Positions 32,257 to 41,604 of a DNA stretch of 64,000 nucleotides are shown piece by piece; position 1 is the first letter of the stretch; every line of letters begins with the position of its first letter. Both the position numbers and the translations under genes were made by a program. The stretch is from the NCBI RefSeq assembly GCF_018129685.1, contig NZ_JAFCLG010000002.1, positions 1 to 64,000 on the forward strand, given 5' to 3'. Under the pieces are notes generated by a model. That model was not told the origin of the DNA. It searched no databases and saw only the letters and a list, made by a program, of their open reading frames with translations. This stretch comes from Bradyrhizobium manausense. GTDB taxonomy: Bacteria; Pseudomonadota; Alphaproteobacteria; Rhizobiales; Xanthobacteraceae.

Positions 32257-35200
32257 ATGGACGCCATTCCGTCACTCGACGCCTACGAGCTTTCCGACCG
32301 CTACGACCGCGAGGAGGGCCGCGTCTTCCTCACAGGCACGCAAGCGATCGTCCGGATCGTGCTCGACCAGGTCAGGCGCGACCGCGCCGCAGGGCTCGAC
32401 ACCGCCGGCTTCATCTCCGGTTATCGCGGCTCGCCGCTCGGCGGCATTGATCTCGAACTCTGGCGCATCCAGGAGCGGCTGCAGCGGGACCGCATCGAAT
32501 TTCTCCCCGCCGTCAACGAAGATCTCGCCGCCACCGCGGTGCTCGGCTCGCAGCAGGTCGAGACGCAGACCGAGCGCGAAGTCGATGGCGTTTTCGGGCT
32601 CTGGTACGGCAAGGGCCCCGGCGTCGACCGATCCGGCGATGCGCTCAAGCACGGCAACGCCTATGGTTCCTCGCCGCACGGCGGCGTGCTGGTGGTCGCC
32701 GGCGACGACCATGGCTGCGTATCGTCGTCGATGCCGCACCAGTCCGATGTTGCGTTCATGAGCTGGTTCATGCCGACGCTGCATCCTGCCAGCGTCGATG
32801 AATATCTGGCGTTCGGCGAATATGGCTACGCGCTGAGCCGCTTCTCCGGCATGTGGGTCGGCTTCAAGGCGATCTCGGAGATCGTGGAGTCAGGAGCCTC
32901 CGTCGCGTTGCACCCGCCGCGCCTCTTCCGCACACCTGACTTCACGCCCCCGCCCGGCGGACTGCACTATCGCTGGCCCGATCTGCCGGGTCCGCAAATC
33001 GAGGAACGGCTGGAGGCGAAGAAGCACGCCGTCTACGCGTTCGCCAAGGCCAATCCGATCGATCGCCACATCTACGATATTCCAAACGCCACCTACGGCA
33101 TCGTCACGACCGGCAAGGCGCATCTCGATTTGATGGAAGCTCTGCGGCTGATGGACCTCGATGAGGCCGCCTGTCGCAGCCTCGGTATCGACATCTACAA
33201 GGTCGGCATGGTCTGGCCGCTGGCGCTTCATGACGCGATGGACTTCGTGAAGGGCAAACGCGAGATCCTCGTGGTCGAGGAGAAGCGCGGCATCATCGAG
33301 AGCCAGTTCAAGGAGTATTTCTACGATTATCCCGGCGCCAAGCCCGAGCGCATGGTCGGCAAGCACGATGAGCGAGGAGCGCGGCTGATCTCGTGGATCG
33401 GCGAATTATCGCCGCGCGCACTCGCGTCCGTGCTGGCGCGCCGTCTTGATCCTATGTTTCCGGGCCTCGATCTTGCCGCGCGCGCCGCGGCGCTTCTGCC
33501 GGAGGCCGAGCGCACCATCAACGTCGCAGGCGCGACGCGCACGCCCTATTTCTGCTCCGGCTGTCCGCACAATACCTCCACCAAAGTGCCCGAGGGATCG
33601 AAGGCGTTGGCCGGCATCGGCTGCCATTTCATGGCGAGCTGGATGGACCGCGAGACTTCCTCGCTGATCCAGATGGGCGGTGAGGGCGTGAACTGGGCCG
33701 CATCGTCGCGTTTCACCGGCCACAAGCACGTGTTCCAGAATCTCGGCGAAGGCACCTACTATCACTCCGGCTCGATGGCGATCCGGCAGGCGATCGCCGC
33801 CAGGGCCAACATCACCTACAAGATTCTGTTCAACGACGCGGTCGCCATGACCGGCGGCCAGCCGGTCGACGGTCCCGTCAGCGTGCATGCCATCGCGCAC
33901 AGCGTGCGCGCGGAGGGCGTGGCCCGCATCGCCCTGGTGTCTGACGATCCCGCGCAGTTTTCTCCTGCGGACCTGCCCAGCGGCGTCACCATCCATCCGC
34001 GCGAAGAGATGGACGCCGTACAGCGCGAACTGCGTGACGTCTCCGGCGTCTCTGTGCTGATCTACCAGCAGACCTGCGCCACAGAGAAGCGACGCCGCCG
34101 CAAGCGCGGGCAGATGGCCGACCCAAAGCGCTTTGCTTACATCAACGACCTCGTCTGCGAAGGCTGCGGCGATTGCTCGGTCGAATCCAATTGCCTCAGC
34201 GTCGAGCCGAAGGAGACGCCGTTCGGCCGCAAGCGCCAGATCAATCTGTCAGCCTGCAACAAGGATTTTTCCTGCCTCAACGGCTTCTGCCCGAGTTTCG
34301 TCACCGTCGAAGGTGCGACGCGCCGCAAGAAGAACGCGAGCCAGATCGACGCAGTCGGCCGCGCCGCAACGCTTTCTCTCCCAGCGCTTGCAACGCTCGA
34401 CCGTCCCTATGATCTGCTGGTGACCGGCGTCGGCGGTACCGGCGTGATCACCGTCGGCGCGCTGATCGGCATGGCCGCACATCTGGAACGCCGCGGTGTC
34501 TCGGTGCTGGACTTTACCGGCTTTGCCCAGAAGTTCGGACCAGTCCTGAGCTACATCCGCCTGGCCGCATCACCCGAAACGCTCCACCAGGTCCGCATCG
34601 ACCAGGGCGCGGCCGATGCGCTGATCGGCTGCGACCTCGTCGTCAGCTCCTCGCCGAAGGCATCCGGCACCTATCGCCGCGGCACGCGGGCAGCCGTCAA
34701 CAGCGCCCAGATGCCGACCGGCGATGTCGTGCGTTTTCGCGACGCCGATCTCGCCGCCCCTGCCCGCCTGCGCGCGATCCGCCAGGTTGTCGGCAACGAC
34801 AATCTCGACACCATCAACGCGAATGCGCTGGCCGAACGGCTGCTTGGCGACGCGGTCTATGCCAACATCATCATGCTGGGCTTTGCCTGGCAGCGCGGAT
34901 TGGTTCCGGTCTCGCTATCGGCCCTGCTGCGTGCGATCGAGCTCAATGGCGTCGCGGTCGACCGCAACAAGCAGGCCTTTGCATGGGGCCGGATCGCCGC
35001 CGCCGATCCCGACTTCCTGCCGAAGACGGACGAGGCTGCCAAGGCCGAGACGCTCGACCAGTTGATCAACCGCCGCGCCGATTTCCTGGCGTCCTATCAG
35101 GACAAGGCCTACGCAGCGCGCTATCGGTCAACGGTCGAGAAGGTCCGCAATGCCGAAGCTGCCCTCAACAGCGAGGCGCTGACCGAAGCGGTCGCACGGT

Positions 35201-35688
35201 CCCTGTTCAAGCTGATGGCTTACAAGGACGAATACGAAGTGGCCCGCCTGCACATGCGGAGCGGCTTCCTCGATGAGCTGAGGCGTGAATTCGAGGACGG
35301 CTTCAGCGTCCAGTATCACCTCGCGCCGCCCTTCCTGCCGTCCGGCCGCGATGCCCGCGGTCGGCCGCGCAAGCGCGCTTTCGGCCAGTGGATCCAGATG
35401 CCCCTCGCGATGCTGGCGCGGCTCAAGGTTTTGCGCGGAACGGTGTTCGATCCGTTCAGCTACATGGCCGAGCGTCGCACCGAGCGCGAGCTGATCGCCT
35501 GGTATGAGGAACTGATCGCCACCATCCTTCGTCGGTTGGACGCGGCCACCCTGCCCGATCTCCTCGCGCTTGCGAAGGCCCCGATGGAGATCCGTGGTTA
35601 TGGGCCGGTCAAGGATGCGGCCATCGCCAAGGTGAAGTCGGATATCGAGGCCCGACTGGCCGAGCCGAAGTCGGCCCGGGCGGCCTGA
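32257..35688 (+). CDS. Indolepyruvate ferredoxin oxidoreductase, fused single-chain type
   Basis: The 1143-residue enzyme unites the alpha part (N-terminal about 450 residues, TPP-dependent with GYRGSPLGGIDLEL), a TPP-binding segment (FFNDAVAMTGGQPVDG-like, near 525-535) and the gamma part, plus a cysteine segment C-E-G-C-G-D-C...C with a second CNKDFSCLNGFC near residues 630-680. It oxidatively decarboxylates arylpyruvates from aromatic amino acids to aryl-acyl-CoA. The length matches the fused alphaproteobacterial form. It is divergent from the Lrp regulator. Ferredoxin is expected elsewhere. Confidence 0.92.
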   Translation: MDAIPSLDAYELSDRYDREEGRVFLTGTQAIVRIVLDQVRRDRAAGLDTAGFISGYRGSPLGGIDLELWRIQERLQRDRIEFLPAVNEDLAATAVLGSQQVETQTEREVDGVFGLWYGKGPGVDRSGDALKHGNAYGSSPHGGVLVVAGDDHGCVSSSMPHQSDVAFMSWFMPTLHPASVDEYLAFGEYGYALSRFSGMWVGFKAISEIVESGASVALHPPRLFRTPDFTPPPGGLHYRWPDLPGPQIEERLEAKKHAVYAFAKANPIDRHIYDIPNATYGIVTTGKAHLDLMEALRLMDLDEAACRSLGIDIYKVGMVWPLALHDAMDFVKGKREILVVEEKRGIIESQFKEYFYDYPGAKPERMVGKHDERGARLISWIGELSPRALASVLARRLDPMFPGLDLAARAAALLPEAERTINVAGATRTPYFCSGCPHNTSTKVPEGSKALAGIGCHFMASWMDRETSSLIQMGGEGVNWAASSRFTGHKHVFQNLGEGTYYHSGSMAIRQAIAARANITYKILFNDAVAMTGGQPVDGPVSVHAIAHSVRAEGVARIALVSDDPAQFSPADLPSGVTIHPREEMDAVQRELRDVSGVSVLIYQQTCATEKRRRRKRGQMADPKRFAYINDLVCEGCGDCSVESNCLSVEPKETPFGRKRQINLSACNKDFSCLNGFCPSFVTVEGATRRKKNASQIDAVGRAATLSLPALATLDRPYDLLVTGVGGTGVITVGALIGMAAHLERRGVSVLDFTGFAQKFGPVLSYIRLAASPETLHQVRIDQGAADALIGCDLVVSSSPKASGTYRRGTRAAVNSAQMPTGDVVRFRDADLAAPARLRAIRQVVGNDNLDTINANALAERLLGDAVYANIIMLGFAWQRGLVPVSLSALLRAIELNGVAVDRNKQAFAWGRIAAADPDFLPKTDEAAKAETLDQLINRRADFLASYQDKAYAARYRSTVEKVRNAEAALNSEALTEAVARSLFKLMAYKDEYEVARLHMRSGFLDELRREFEDGFSVQYHLAPPFLPSGRDARGRPRKRAFGQWIQMPLAMLARLKVLRGTVFDPFSYMAERRTERELIAWYEELIATILRRLDAATLPDLLALAKAPMEIRGYGPVKDAAIAKVKSDIEARLAEPKSARAA

Positions 35689-35774
35689 AGGCCCTACATC
35701 CCCGAAAATGAGGACAGGCGCGGCAACCGGATCGCGATAAGCTCGGCTGTCATCTTCACCGACGGGGAAGCCCC

Positions 35775-37295
35775 ATGGAACGTCGACCATTCCCGCTGAA
35801 TTCAGCTATCGCAAGCCTCGTTCTCTCTGCCGCCGCGCTGCCCACCTCCGCGCCGGCACAGGGCGCGATCAATCTCGACCAGATGACCGCGACCCAGGCC
35901 GCGGCCGATCTGTGCGCCGGCAAGATCACCAGCAAGGCGCTGACTTCAGCGGCCATCGCACGCGCCAAAGCGAGCACCAATCTCAACGCCTTCATCACGC
36001 TGGATGAAGCGGGCGCGATGAAGGCCGCGGAGACCTTCGACGCGCGGCGTAAGAAAGGCGGCTGCCTGCCGCTCGGCGGCGTGCCTGTCGTGATCAAGGA
36101 CAACATCGAGGTTGCCGGGCTCCCCGCAAGCGCGGGCACGCCGGCGCTGAAAGCCTTCGTGCCGAAGCAGGATGCGCCTGTTGCGGCGAAGCTCCGCGCG
36201 GCCGGTGCGGTGATCATCGGCAAGACCAACATGCACGAACTCGCCTTCGGTATCTCCGGCTATAACGCGGGCTTCAAGACCGGCACCGAAAGCGGTGTCC
36301 GCAACGCCTATGACGCCAGCAAGATCGCGGGCGGCTCCTCGTCCGGTACGGCCGCCGCGATCGGCGCGCGCATCGTGACCGCCGGCCTCGGGACCGACAC
36401 CGGCGGATCGGTCCGGATTCCCTGTTCATTCAACGGCTGCGCCTCGCTGCGGCCGACGGTGGGGCGTTATCCGCAAGCCGGCATCGCGCCGATCTCGCAC
36501 ACCCGTGACACCGCAGGTCCCATGGCCGCGACCATGACCGACGTCGCCGCGCTCGACCGCGTCATCGCCGGTGGTGGCGCAATTGCGCCGGCAAACCTGA
36601 AACAGGTCCGCCTCGGCATCGTGAAGAGCATGCTCGCCAATCTCGACGCCGACACCGATGCGGCATTCCGCGCCGCCATCGACAAGCTCAAATCGCAGGG
36701 CGTCACCGTGATCGATGTCGAGATGCCGCAGCTTGCCGAGATCAACGGCAAGGTGAGTTTTCCGGTCGCGATCTATGAGGCCAATGACGATATGGTCGCC
36801 TGGCTCAAGCACACCGGCACCGGCATCACGATCGACGCACTGGCGAGGGATATTGCAAGTCCCGATGTCAAGGGCACCTATGACGGGCTGGTGATCCCGC
36901 ACAAGCTGCCGGGCCCGAACAACACGGTCGTCGACGGCAAGCCCGCCTATGATGCCGCGATAAAGACCGAACGCCCGGCGCTGCAGGCGCTCTATCGCGA
37001 CACCTTTGCCAGGAACAAGCTCGACGCGATCGCCTTTCCGACCACGCCAAAGGTTGCGATCGCCGCGACCCCCGAGTCCAGCAGCCTGGAGAACTTCCTG
37101 TTGTTCATCCAGAACACCGATCCGGGCAGCAATGCCGGCGTTCCCGGCATCCAGGTCCCGATCGCGCTGGGAGCCTCGAGCAAGCTGCCCGTCGGTCTCG
37201 AGCTCGACGGTCCCGCAGGCAGCGACCGCCGCCTGCTCGCGATCGGCATGGCCATGGACAAGGTATTCGGACGGCTGCCGGCTCCGACGCGTTAG
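35775..37295 (+). CDS. Exported amidase of the amidase-signature family
   Basis: The 506-residue enzyme carries a signal peptide (about residues 1-29, ending TSAPAQG) and an amidase-signature core. The Ser-cisSer-Lys triad is visible as Lys108 (VVIKDN), a cis-Ser in AGGSSSGT (188-190) and Ser212 (TDTGGSVRIP). It should hydrolyse small amides in the periplasm, whereas GatA-type relatives are cytoplasmic. Its substrate is unknown. ATG 35775 follows GGGGAAG. The stop overlaps the convergent regulator by four bases. Linkage with the oxidoreductase is only positional. Confidence 0.87.
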   Translation: MERRPFPLNSAIASLVLSAAALPTSAPAQGAINLDQMTATQAAADLCAGKITSKALTSAAIARAKASTNLNAFITLDEAGAMKAAETFDARRKKGGCLPLGGVPVVIKDNIEVAGLPASAGTPALKAFVPKQDAPVAAKLRAAGAVIIGKTNMHELAFGISGYNAGFKTGTESGVRNAYDASKIAGGSSSGTAAAIGARIVTAGLGTDTGGSVRIPCSFNGCASLRPTVGRYPQAGIAPISHTRDTAGPMAATMTDVAALDRVIAGGGAIAPANLKQVRLGIVKSMLANLDADTDAAFRAAIDKLKSQGVTVIDVEMPQLAEINGKVSFPVAIYEANDDMVAWLKHTGTGITIDALARDIASPDVKGTYDGLVIPHKLPGPNNTVVDGKPAYDAAIKTERPALQALYRDTFARNKLDAIAFPTTPKVAIAATPESSSLENFLLFIQNTDPGSNAGVPGIQVPIALGASSKLPVGLELDGPAGSDRRLLAIGMAMDKVFGRLPAPTR

Positions 37296-38020
37296 TGCCT
37301 TGACAGCAGGCTGGCGACGCCGCTGCGGCGACGAACGCCCAGCTTTTCGAAGATGCGTTTCAAATGGGTGCGCACCGTCGAGACCTCGACGCAAAGCCGG
37401 TGCGCGATCTCCTTGTCACTGAGATCGTCCGAGATCATCCGCGCGATCTCGAACTCGCGGACGGAGAGCTTGAGCACCGGCGAGGTATCGGCCTCGGCCG
37501 GGCCGCCGGCAGCGCGAACCAGCGCGCCGGTGAAGGCCGGCTCGATCAGCCGCAGCAACTCCAGCGTATGCGCGTCGAAGTTCTCGCGATGACGACCGCG
37601 CCAGATCCTGACGTCGCCGATGTTGCGGTCGCCGACAAAACTGTAGGCATTGACGCCCCAGTGGAGCCCATCGCGCGCCAGGAAATCGTTGAAGAACTCC
37701 GTCCGCATCAGTTCGCGTTGCGGCATGACCTGCGTTACCAGCGTCGCCTCTCGCCGCGCCTGGAGCTTGAAGGTGATGGGATCGTGGTGCTGGTAATAGG
37801 CGTCGTATCTGGCGAGGTTGTTCGGATCCATGTTGAGGAACACGGCCTTGCCGAAGGTTTTGGTGGCCTCCTCCCAGACGAACGAAGCGTAATAGTCGGC
37901 CTGCAGCAATTCCAGCAGATGATCTCCAACCGCCTTGCGAACGTCGCGTTCGGCCATGTCCTCGGACAGGAGCCCGAAGACGCGGGCCAGAACCCGGCTT
38001 TCAGCGGCGGTGACATACAT
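37292..38020 (-). CDS. LuxR-type HTH transcriptional regulator
   Basis: This 242-residue protein has a C-terminal LuxR HTH (about 180-240): LSVREFEIARMISDDLSDKEIAHRL...VRTHLKRIFEKLGV. The N-terminal domain of about 160 residues lacks the usual acyl-homoserine-lactone ligand pattern, although HRPGVN-type sites cannot be excluded, so it is likely an orphan sensor. ATG 38018-38020 is used because the longer frame would use a TTG start. Convergent overlap with the amidase is four bases. No luxI-type synthase gene is nearby. Confidence 0.83.
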   Translation of the reverse strand: MYVTAAESRVLARVFGLLSEDMAERDVRKAVGDHLLELLQADYYASFVWEEATKTFGKAVFLNMDPNNLARYDAYYQHHDPITFKLQARREATLVTQVMPQRELMRTEFFNDFLARDGLHWGVNAYSFVGDRNIGDVRIWRGRHRENFDAHTLELLRLIEPAFTGALVRAAGGPAEADTSPVLKLSVREFEIARMISDDLSDKEIAHRLCVEVSTVRTHLKRIFEKLGVRRRSGVASLLSRH

Positions 38021-38073
38021 GGCGCCCGCAAGCCTAGCGGACAATCGCCTGCCTGGGAACCGGCGAAAATCGC

Positions 38074-38934
38074 TTAAACCGCCGTCGCCTTCGCGAACTC
38101 CACGTAGATCTCGCGCAGCCGCGTCGCCATGGGACCGGGCTTGCCGTCGCCGACCTTTTTGCCGTCGATCGCGATCACCGGCTGCACGAACTGGGACGCG
38201 GAGGTGATGAACGCCTCCTTCGCGGCCAGCGCCTCTTCGACCGTAAAAGAACGCTCCTCGACCCGGAGCTGGCGCTCTTCGGCGAGCGCGACGACTGCCT
38301 TGCGGGTGCAGCCCGGCAGGATTGCGTTGGAGTTCTTGCGGGTGACGATGACGTCGTCCTTGGTCAGGATGAACGCCGACGACGAACCGCCCTCGGTGAC
38401 GTAGCCGTCTTCCAGCATCCAGGCTTCGCCCGCGCCGGCTTCGGCGGCGGCCTGCTTCGCCAGCACCTGCGCCAGCAGCGCCACGCTCTTGATGTCGCGG
38501 CGCTCCCAGCGGATGTCGGGCACCGTGATGACGTTGATGCCGGTCTTGGCCGAGGCGGCGTTGATGATGTCCTTTTCGGAGGTGAACATCACCAGGCTCG
38601 ACTTGACGTCAGCCTTGGGGAAGGCGAAGTCGCGGCCCTTGTCGGCGCCGCGCGTGACCTGGAGATAGACGAGACCGCTCTCGATCTTGTTGCGAGCGAT
38701 CAGCTCCTTCTGGATCTCGGTGATGCGATCGAGCGTCTCCGGCAGCTTCAGCTTGATCTCGCCGACCGAGCGCTCCAGCCGCGCCAGATGCGAGGCGTTG
38801 TCGACCAGCTTGCCACCGAGCACAGCCGAGACCTCGTAGATACCGTCGGCGAACAGGAAGCCGCGGTCGAGCACCGAGATTTTCGCGTCCGAGAGCGGGA
38901 CGAATGAGCCGTTGACGTAGGCGATCGAATCCAA
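38074..38934 (-). CDS. dat: D-amino acid transaminase (PLP fold type IV)
   Basis: The 286-residue enzyme of the class IV aminotransferase family has Lys149 (RRDIKSVALL) as Schiff-base lysine, the phosphate loop around SNAILPG and Glu in VTEGGSSSAF. It opens YVNGSFVPLSDAKISVLDRG, typical of D-alanine/D-aspartate/D-glutamate transaminases, which make D-glutamate for peptidoglycan or D-amino acids for catabolism. The start is TTG at 38932-38934, with AGGAG about eight bases upstream. It sits beside the glutamate transport genes, on the same strand. Confidence 0.87.
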   Translation of the reverse strand: MDSIAYVNGSFVPLSDAKISVLDRGFLFADGIYEVSAVLGGKLVDNASHLARLERSVGEIKLKLPETLDRITEIQKELIARNKIESGLVYLQVTRGADKGRDFAFPKADVKSSLVMFTSEKDIINAASAKTGINVITVPDIRWERRDIKSVALLAQVLAKQAAAEAGAGEAWMLEDGYVTEGGSSSAFILTKDDVIVTRKNSNAILPGCTRKAVVALAEERQLRVEERSFTVEEALAAKEAFITSASQFVQPVIAIDGKKVGDGKPGPMATRLREIYVEFAKATAV

Positions 38935-39007
38935 GGCTGGTCTCCTGGTGGGAACGGGGATTTGGCGCGGTTATACGCCGATTGAGAGGAGCAATCATCC
39001 CTCGTTT

Positions 39008-39109
39008 CGTCATTCCGGGGCGGCGCGTAGCGACGAGCCCGGAATCCATAACCACCATCGTGAGTATGGATTCCGGGCCCGCGCCAAAGAGGCGCGTCCC
39101 GGAATGACG
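39008..39109. repeat. Palindromic intergenic repeat (type B)
   Basis: The ends are CGTCATTCCGGG and its complement CCCGGAATGACG. Inner arms CCCGGAATCCATA and TATGGATTCCGGG form a long hairpin. The element ends seven bases before the last base of the ABC ATPase gene on the minus strand. Confidence 0.87.
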
Positions 39110-39116
39110 ACGGTGG

Positions 39117-39848
39117 CTAATGCGACAGAATCTTCGACAAGAACTTTTGCGCGCGATCGCTGCGCGGCTGGCCGAAGAAGTCCTCCTTCGGCGCGTCCTC
39201 GACGATCTCGCCGCGGTCCATGAAGATGACGCGGTTGGCGACCTTGCGGGCAAAGCCCATCTCGTGGGTAACAACCATCATGGTCATGCCCTCATGGGCG
39301 AGGTCGACCATGACGTCGAGCACTTCGCTCACCATTTCCGGATCGAGCGCCGAGGTCGGCTCGTCAAACAGCATGACAATGGGGTCCATCGCGAGTGCGC
39401 GCGCGATCGCGACGCGCTGCTGCTGGCCGCCGGAGAGCTGCGCGGGAAACTTCTGCGCCTGTTCCTTGAGGCCGACGCGCTCTAGCAGCTGCATGCCCTT
39501 CGCGACCGCCTGTTCGGACGACCGTCCCAACACCTTCTGCTGAGCGAGGCAGAGATTGTCGATGATCTTCAGATGCGGAAACAGCTCGAAGTGCTGAAAC
39601 ACCATGCCGACCCGCGAGCGCAGCTTCGGCAGATTGGTCTTGGGATCGTTGACCTTGGTGCCATCGACGCTGATGTCGCCGCTCTGGAACGGCTCCAGTG
39701 CGTTGACGCATTTGATCAGGGTCGACTTGCCCGAGCCCGAGGGCCCGCAGACCACGACGACCTCGCCCTTGGTGACGCTCGTGGTGCAGTCGGTCAGCAC
39801 CTGGAAGGTCGGGCTGTACCATTTGTTGACGTGGCTGATTTCGATCAT
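39117..39848 (-). CDS. gltL: Amino acid ABC transporter ATPase (GltL type)
   Basis: The 243-residue ATPase has Walker [11 protein letters not shown]-loop, signature LSGGQQQR, Walker [13 protein letters not shown] and the H-loop THEMGFA. It belongs to the polar amino acid family energising glutamate/aspartate uptake. ATG 39846-39848 opens [11 protein letters not shown]; the longer frame adds seven unsupported residues. Its genes run gltI, gltJ, gltK, gltL in the minus direction, with a type C repeat between gltK and gltL. Confidence 0.93.
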   Translation of the reverse strand: MIEISHVNKWYSPTFQVLTDCTTSVTKGEVVVVCGPSGSGKSTLIKCVNALEPFQSGDISVDGTKVNDPKTNLPKLRSRVGMVFQHFELFPHLKIIDNLCLAQQKVLGRSSEQAVAKGMQLLERVGLKEQAQKFPAQLSGGQQQRVAIARALAMDPIVMLFDEPTSALDPEMVSEVLDVMVDLAHEGMTMMVVTHEMGFARKVANRVIFMDRGEIVEDAPKEDFFGQPRSDRAQKFLSKILSH

Positions 39849-39877
39849 GTGTCTCAAGCCCTGCGGCAAATTCGGTT

Positions 39878-39998
39878 CACCTCTCCCATCGGGAGAGGTC
39901 GGCGCGAAGCGCCGGGTGAGGGGGTCAGGTCAATCGTCGGAGCGAAGCCCCTCAACCGGATCGCCAAGGCGATCCGACCTCTCCCGATGGGAGAGGTG
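39878..39998. repeat. Palindromic intergenic repeat (type C)
   Basis: The ends are exact complements of 25 bases (39878-39902 and 39974-39998). Each end is itself a hairpin: ACCTCTCCC and GGGAGAGGT with a three-base loop. It lies between gltK and gltL on the minus strand, so a transcript crossing it would fold strongly. Elements of this type recur in Bradyrhizobium-like genomes. Confidence 0.87.
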
Positions 39999-40037
39999 AG
40001 GGGAAGCGCGTGGTGATAAATCAAACCCAAGCTTCAC

Positions 40038-40730
40038 CTAGCGGATGATGGCGATGCGCGCCTGGAGACGGCGCACGCCAAAGGACGCGATACAGGAAAT
40101 GGTGAAGTAGACGATTGCGGCAAACAGATACATCTCGACCAGACGGCCGTCGCGCTGCGCGACCTTGCTCGCGGCGCCGAGGAAATCGGTGATCGACAGC
40201 ACGTAGACCAGCGAGGTGTCCTGGAACAGCACGATGGTCTGCGTGATCAGCACCGGCAGCATGTTGCGGAAGGCCTGCGGCAGCACGATGTAGCGCATGG
40301 TCTGTGCGTAGGTCAGGCCGAGCGCGCTGGCCGCGGCCGGCTGGCCACGCGAGATCGACTGGATGCCGGCGCGCATGATCTCGGAGAAATACGCCGCCTC
40401 GAACATGATGAAGGTGATGAGCGAGGACGCGAACGCGCCGACGCTGATGGGGCGCGATGCCCCGGTCACCCACTGTCCGATATAGGGCACCAGAAAGTAG
40501 AACCAGAAGATCACCAGCACCAGCGGCAGCGAGCGCATGAAGTCGACATAGACACCGGCGATGCGCCCGAGCACCTTGTAGCCGGACAGCCGCATCAGCG
40601 CGATCGCCGTGCCGAAGACGAGACCGCCGAGTGCTGCGAGGCCCGTCAGCATCAGCGTGAACGTCATGCCCTCGTAGAACAGATAGGGCAGCGCGCGGAT
40701 GATGACCCCGAAATCGAAATTGCTGAACAT
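40038..40730 (-). CDS. gltK: Amino acid ABC transporter permease (GltK type)
   Basis: The 230-residue permease has about five hydrophobic spans and the EAA loop in the C-terminal third (AASALGLTYAQTMRYIVLPQAFRNMLP). It pairs with the adjacent GltJ to form the transmembrane channel. ATG 40728-40730 follows GGGGAAA, and only four bases separate it from the gltJ stop upstream, so the pair is one transcript. Confidence 0.92.
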   Translation of the reverse strand: MFSNFDFGVIIRALPYLFYEGMTFTLMLTGLAALGGLVFGTAIALMRLSGYKVLGRIAGVYVDFMRSLPLVLVIFWFYFLVPYIGQWVTGASRPISVGAFASSLITFIMFEAAYFSEIMRAGIQSISRGQPAAASALGLTYAQTMRYIVLPQAFRNMLPVLITQTIVLFQDTSLVYVLSITDFLGAASKVAQRDGRLVEMYLFAAIVYFTISCIASFGVRRLQARIAIIR

Positions 40731-40734
40731 CGCG

Positions 40735-41466
40735 CTATTTCCCCGTGATGTAGCCGGGGATCGCGACCCAGCGCTCGAGGAAGCGCATCGCGGTCACGAC
40801 GACGGCGTTGACGAGGAGATAGAGGATGGTGGCCGCGGTGAAGGCCTCGAACACCTGGAACGAGAATTCCTGCATCGAGCGGGCCTGTCCGGTCAGCTCG
40901 ATCAGGCCGATGGTGATGGCGACCGCCGTGTTCTTGATGGTGTTGAGAAACTCCGAGGTCAGAGGCGGCAGGATGATGCGGAACGCCATCGGCAGCAGGA
41001 TGTAGCGATAGCCCTGCATCGTGGTCAGCCCGAGCGCGGTTGCCGCCATCTTCTGGCCGCGCGGCAGCGAGCCGATGCCGGCCTGCAATTGTATCGCGAC
41101 GCGCGCTGACATGAAGAAGCCGATGCCGATCGCTGCCGTCCAGAACGGCGCGTTCGGCAATTGCTTCAGCCATAGTCCGGCGGACTTCGGCAGCAGCTCC
41201 GGCAGCACGAAGAACCACAGGAACAGCTGCACCAGCAGCGGCATGTTGCGGAAAAACTCGACCCAGCAGAAGCCGAACCAACCTGCAGCCTTGGACGGCA
41301 GCGTCCGCAGGACGCCGACGATCGAGCCGAAGACCAGCGCGATGATCCAGGCGAGTGCGGCCGTCTTCAGGGTCAGCACCAGTCCCGACAGCAGCATGTC
41401 GAGATAGGTGCCGGTCCCCATCGGGTTCGGCTCGAAGAAAATTCCCCAGTTCCAGTGGTAGTTCAC
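40735..41466 (-). CDS. gltJ: Amino acid ABC transporter permease (GltJ type)
   Basis: The 243-residue permease has multiple hydrophobic spans and the EAA-type loop MAATALGLTTMQGYRYILLPMAFRIILPPL. The N-terminus (NYHWNWGIFFEP) matches the GltJ family. GTG 41464-41466 is chosen because GGGGGA lies just upstream; a longer frame would rely on TTG and add eight unlikely residues. It is followed by gltK with a four-base gap. Confidence 0.92.
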   Translation of the reverse strand: MNYHWNWGIFFEPNPMGTGTYLDMLLSGLVLTLKTAALAWIIALVFGSIVGVLRTLPSKAAGWFGFCWVEFFRNMPLLVQLFLWFFVLPELLPKSAGLWLKQLPNAPFWTAAIGIGFFMSARVAIQLQAGIGSLPRGQKMAATALGLTTMQGYRYILLPMAFRIILPPLTSEFLNTIKNTAVAITIGLIELTGQARSMQEFSFQVFEAFTAATILYLLVNAVVVTAMRFLERWVAIPGYITGK

Positions 41467-41564
41467 GTGTCCCCCGCGCGAACGCGCCAATCAAAAACGT
41501 GTTGGATAGGTCTTCTGATAAGGTCTTGGTCGCCTATGCAAATGTCCGGCCACTCTCCTTCGGA

Positions 41565-41596
41565 ATTCCCTCTCCCCGCTTGCGGAGAGAGGGAAT
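41565..41596 (-). promoter_or_regulatory. Hairpin between gltI and gltJ
   Basis: ATTCCCTCTCC on the left pairs with GGAGAGAGGGAAT on the right with a short loop, on the minus strand after gltI and before gltJ. Hairpins after the binding-protein gene often stabilise the upstream mRNA so the binding protein exceeds the permeases. No strong T-run, so it may be an attenuator or stabiliser. Confidence 0.5.
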
Positions 41597-41604
41597 AGCT
41601 CATC

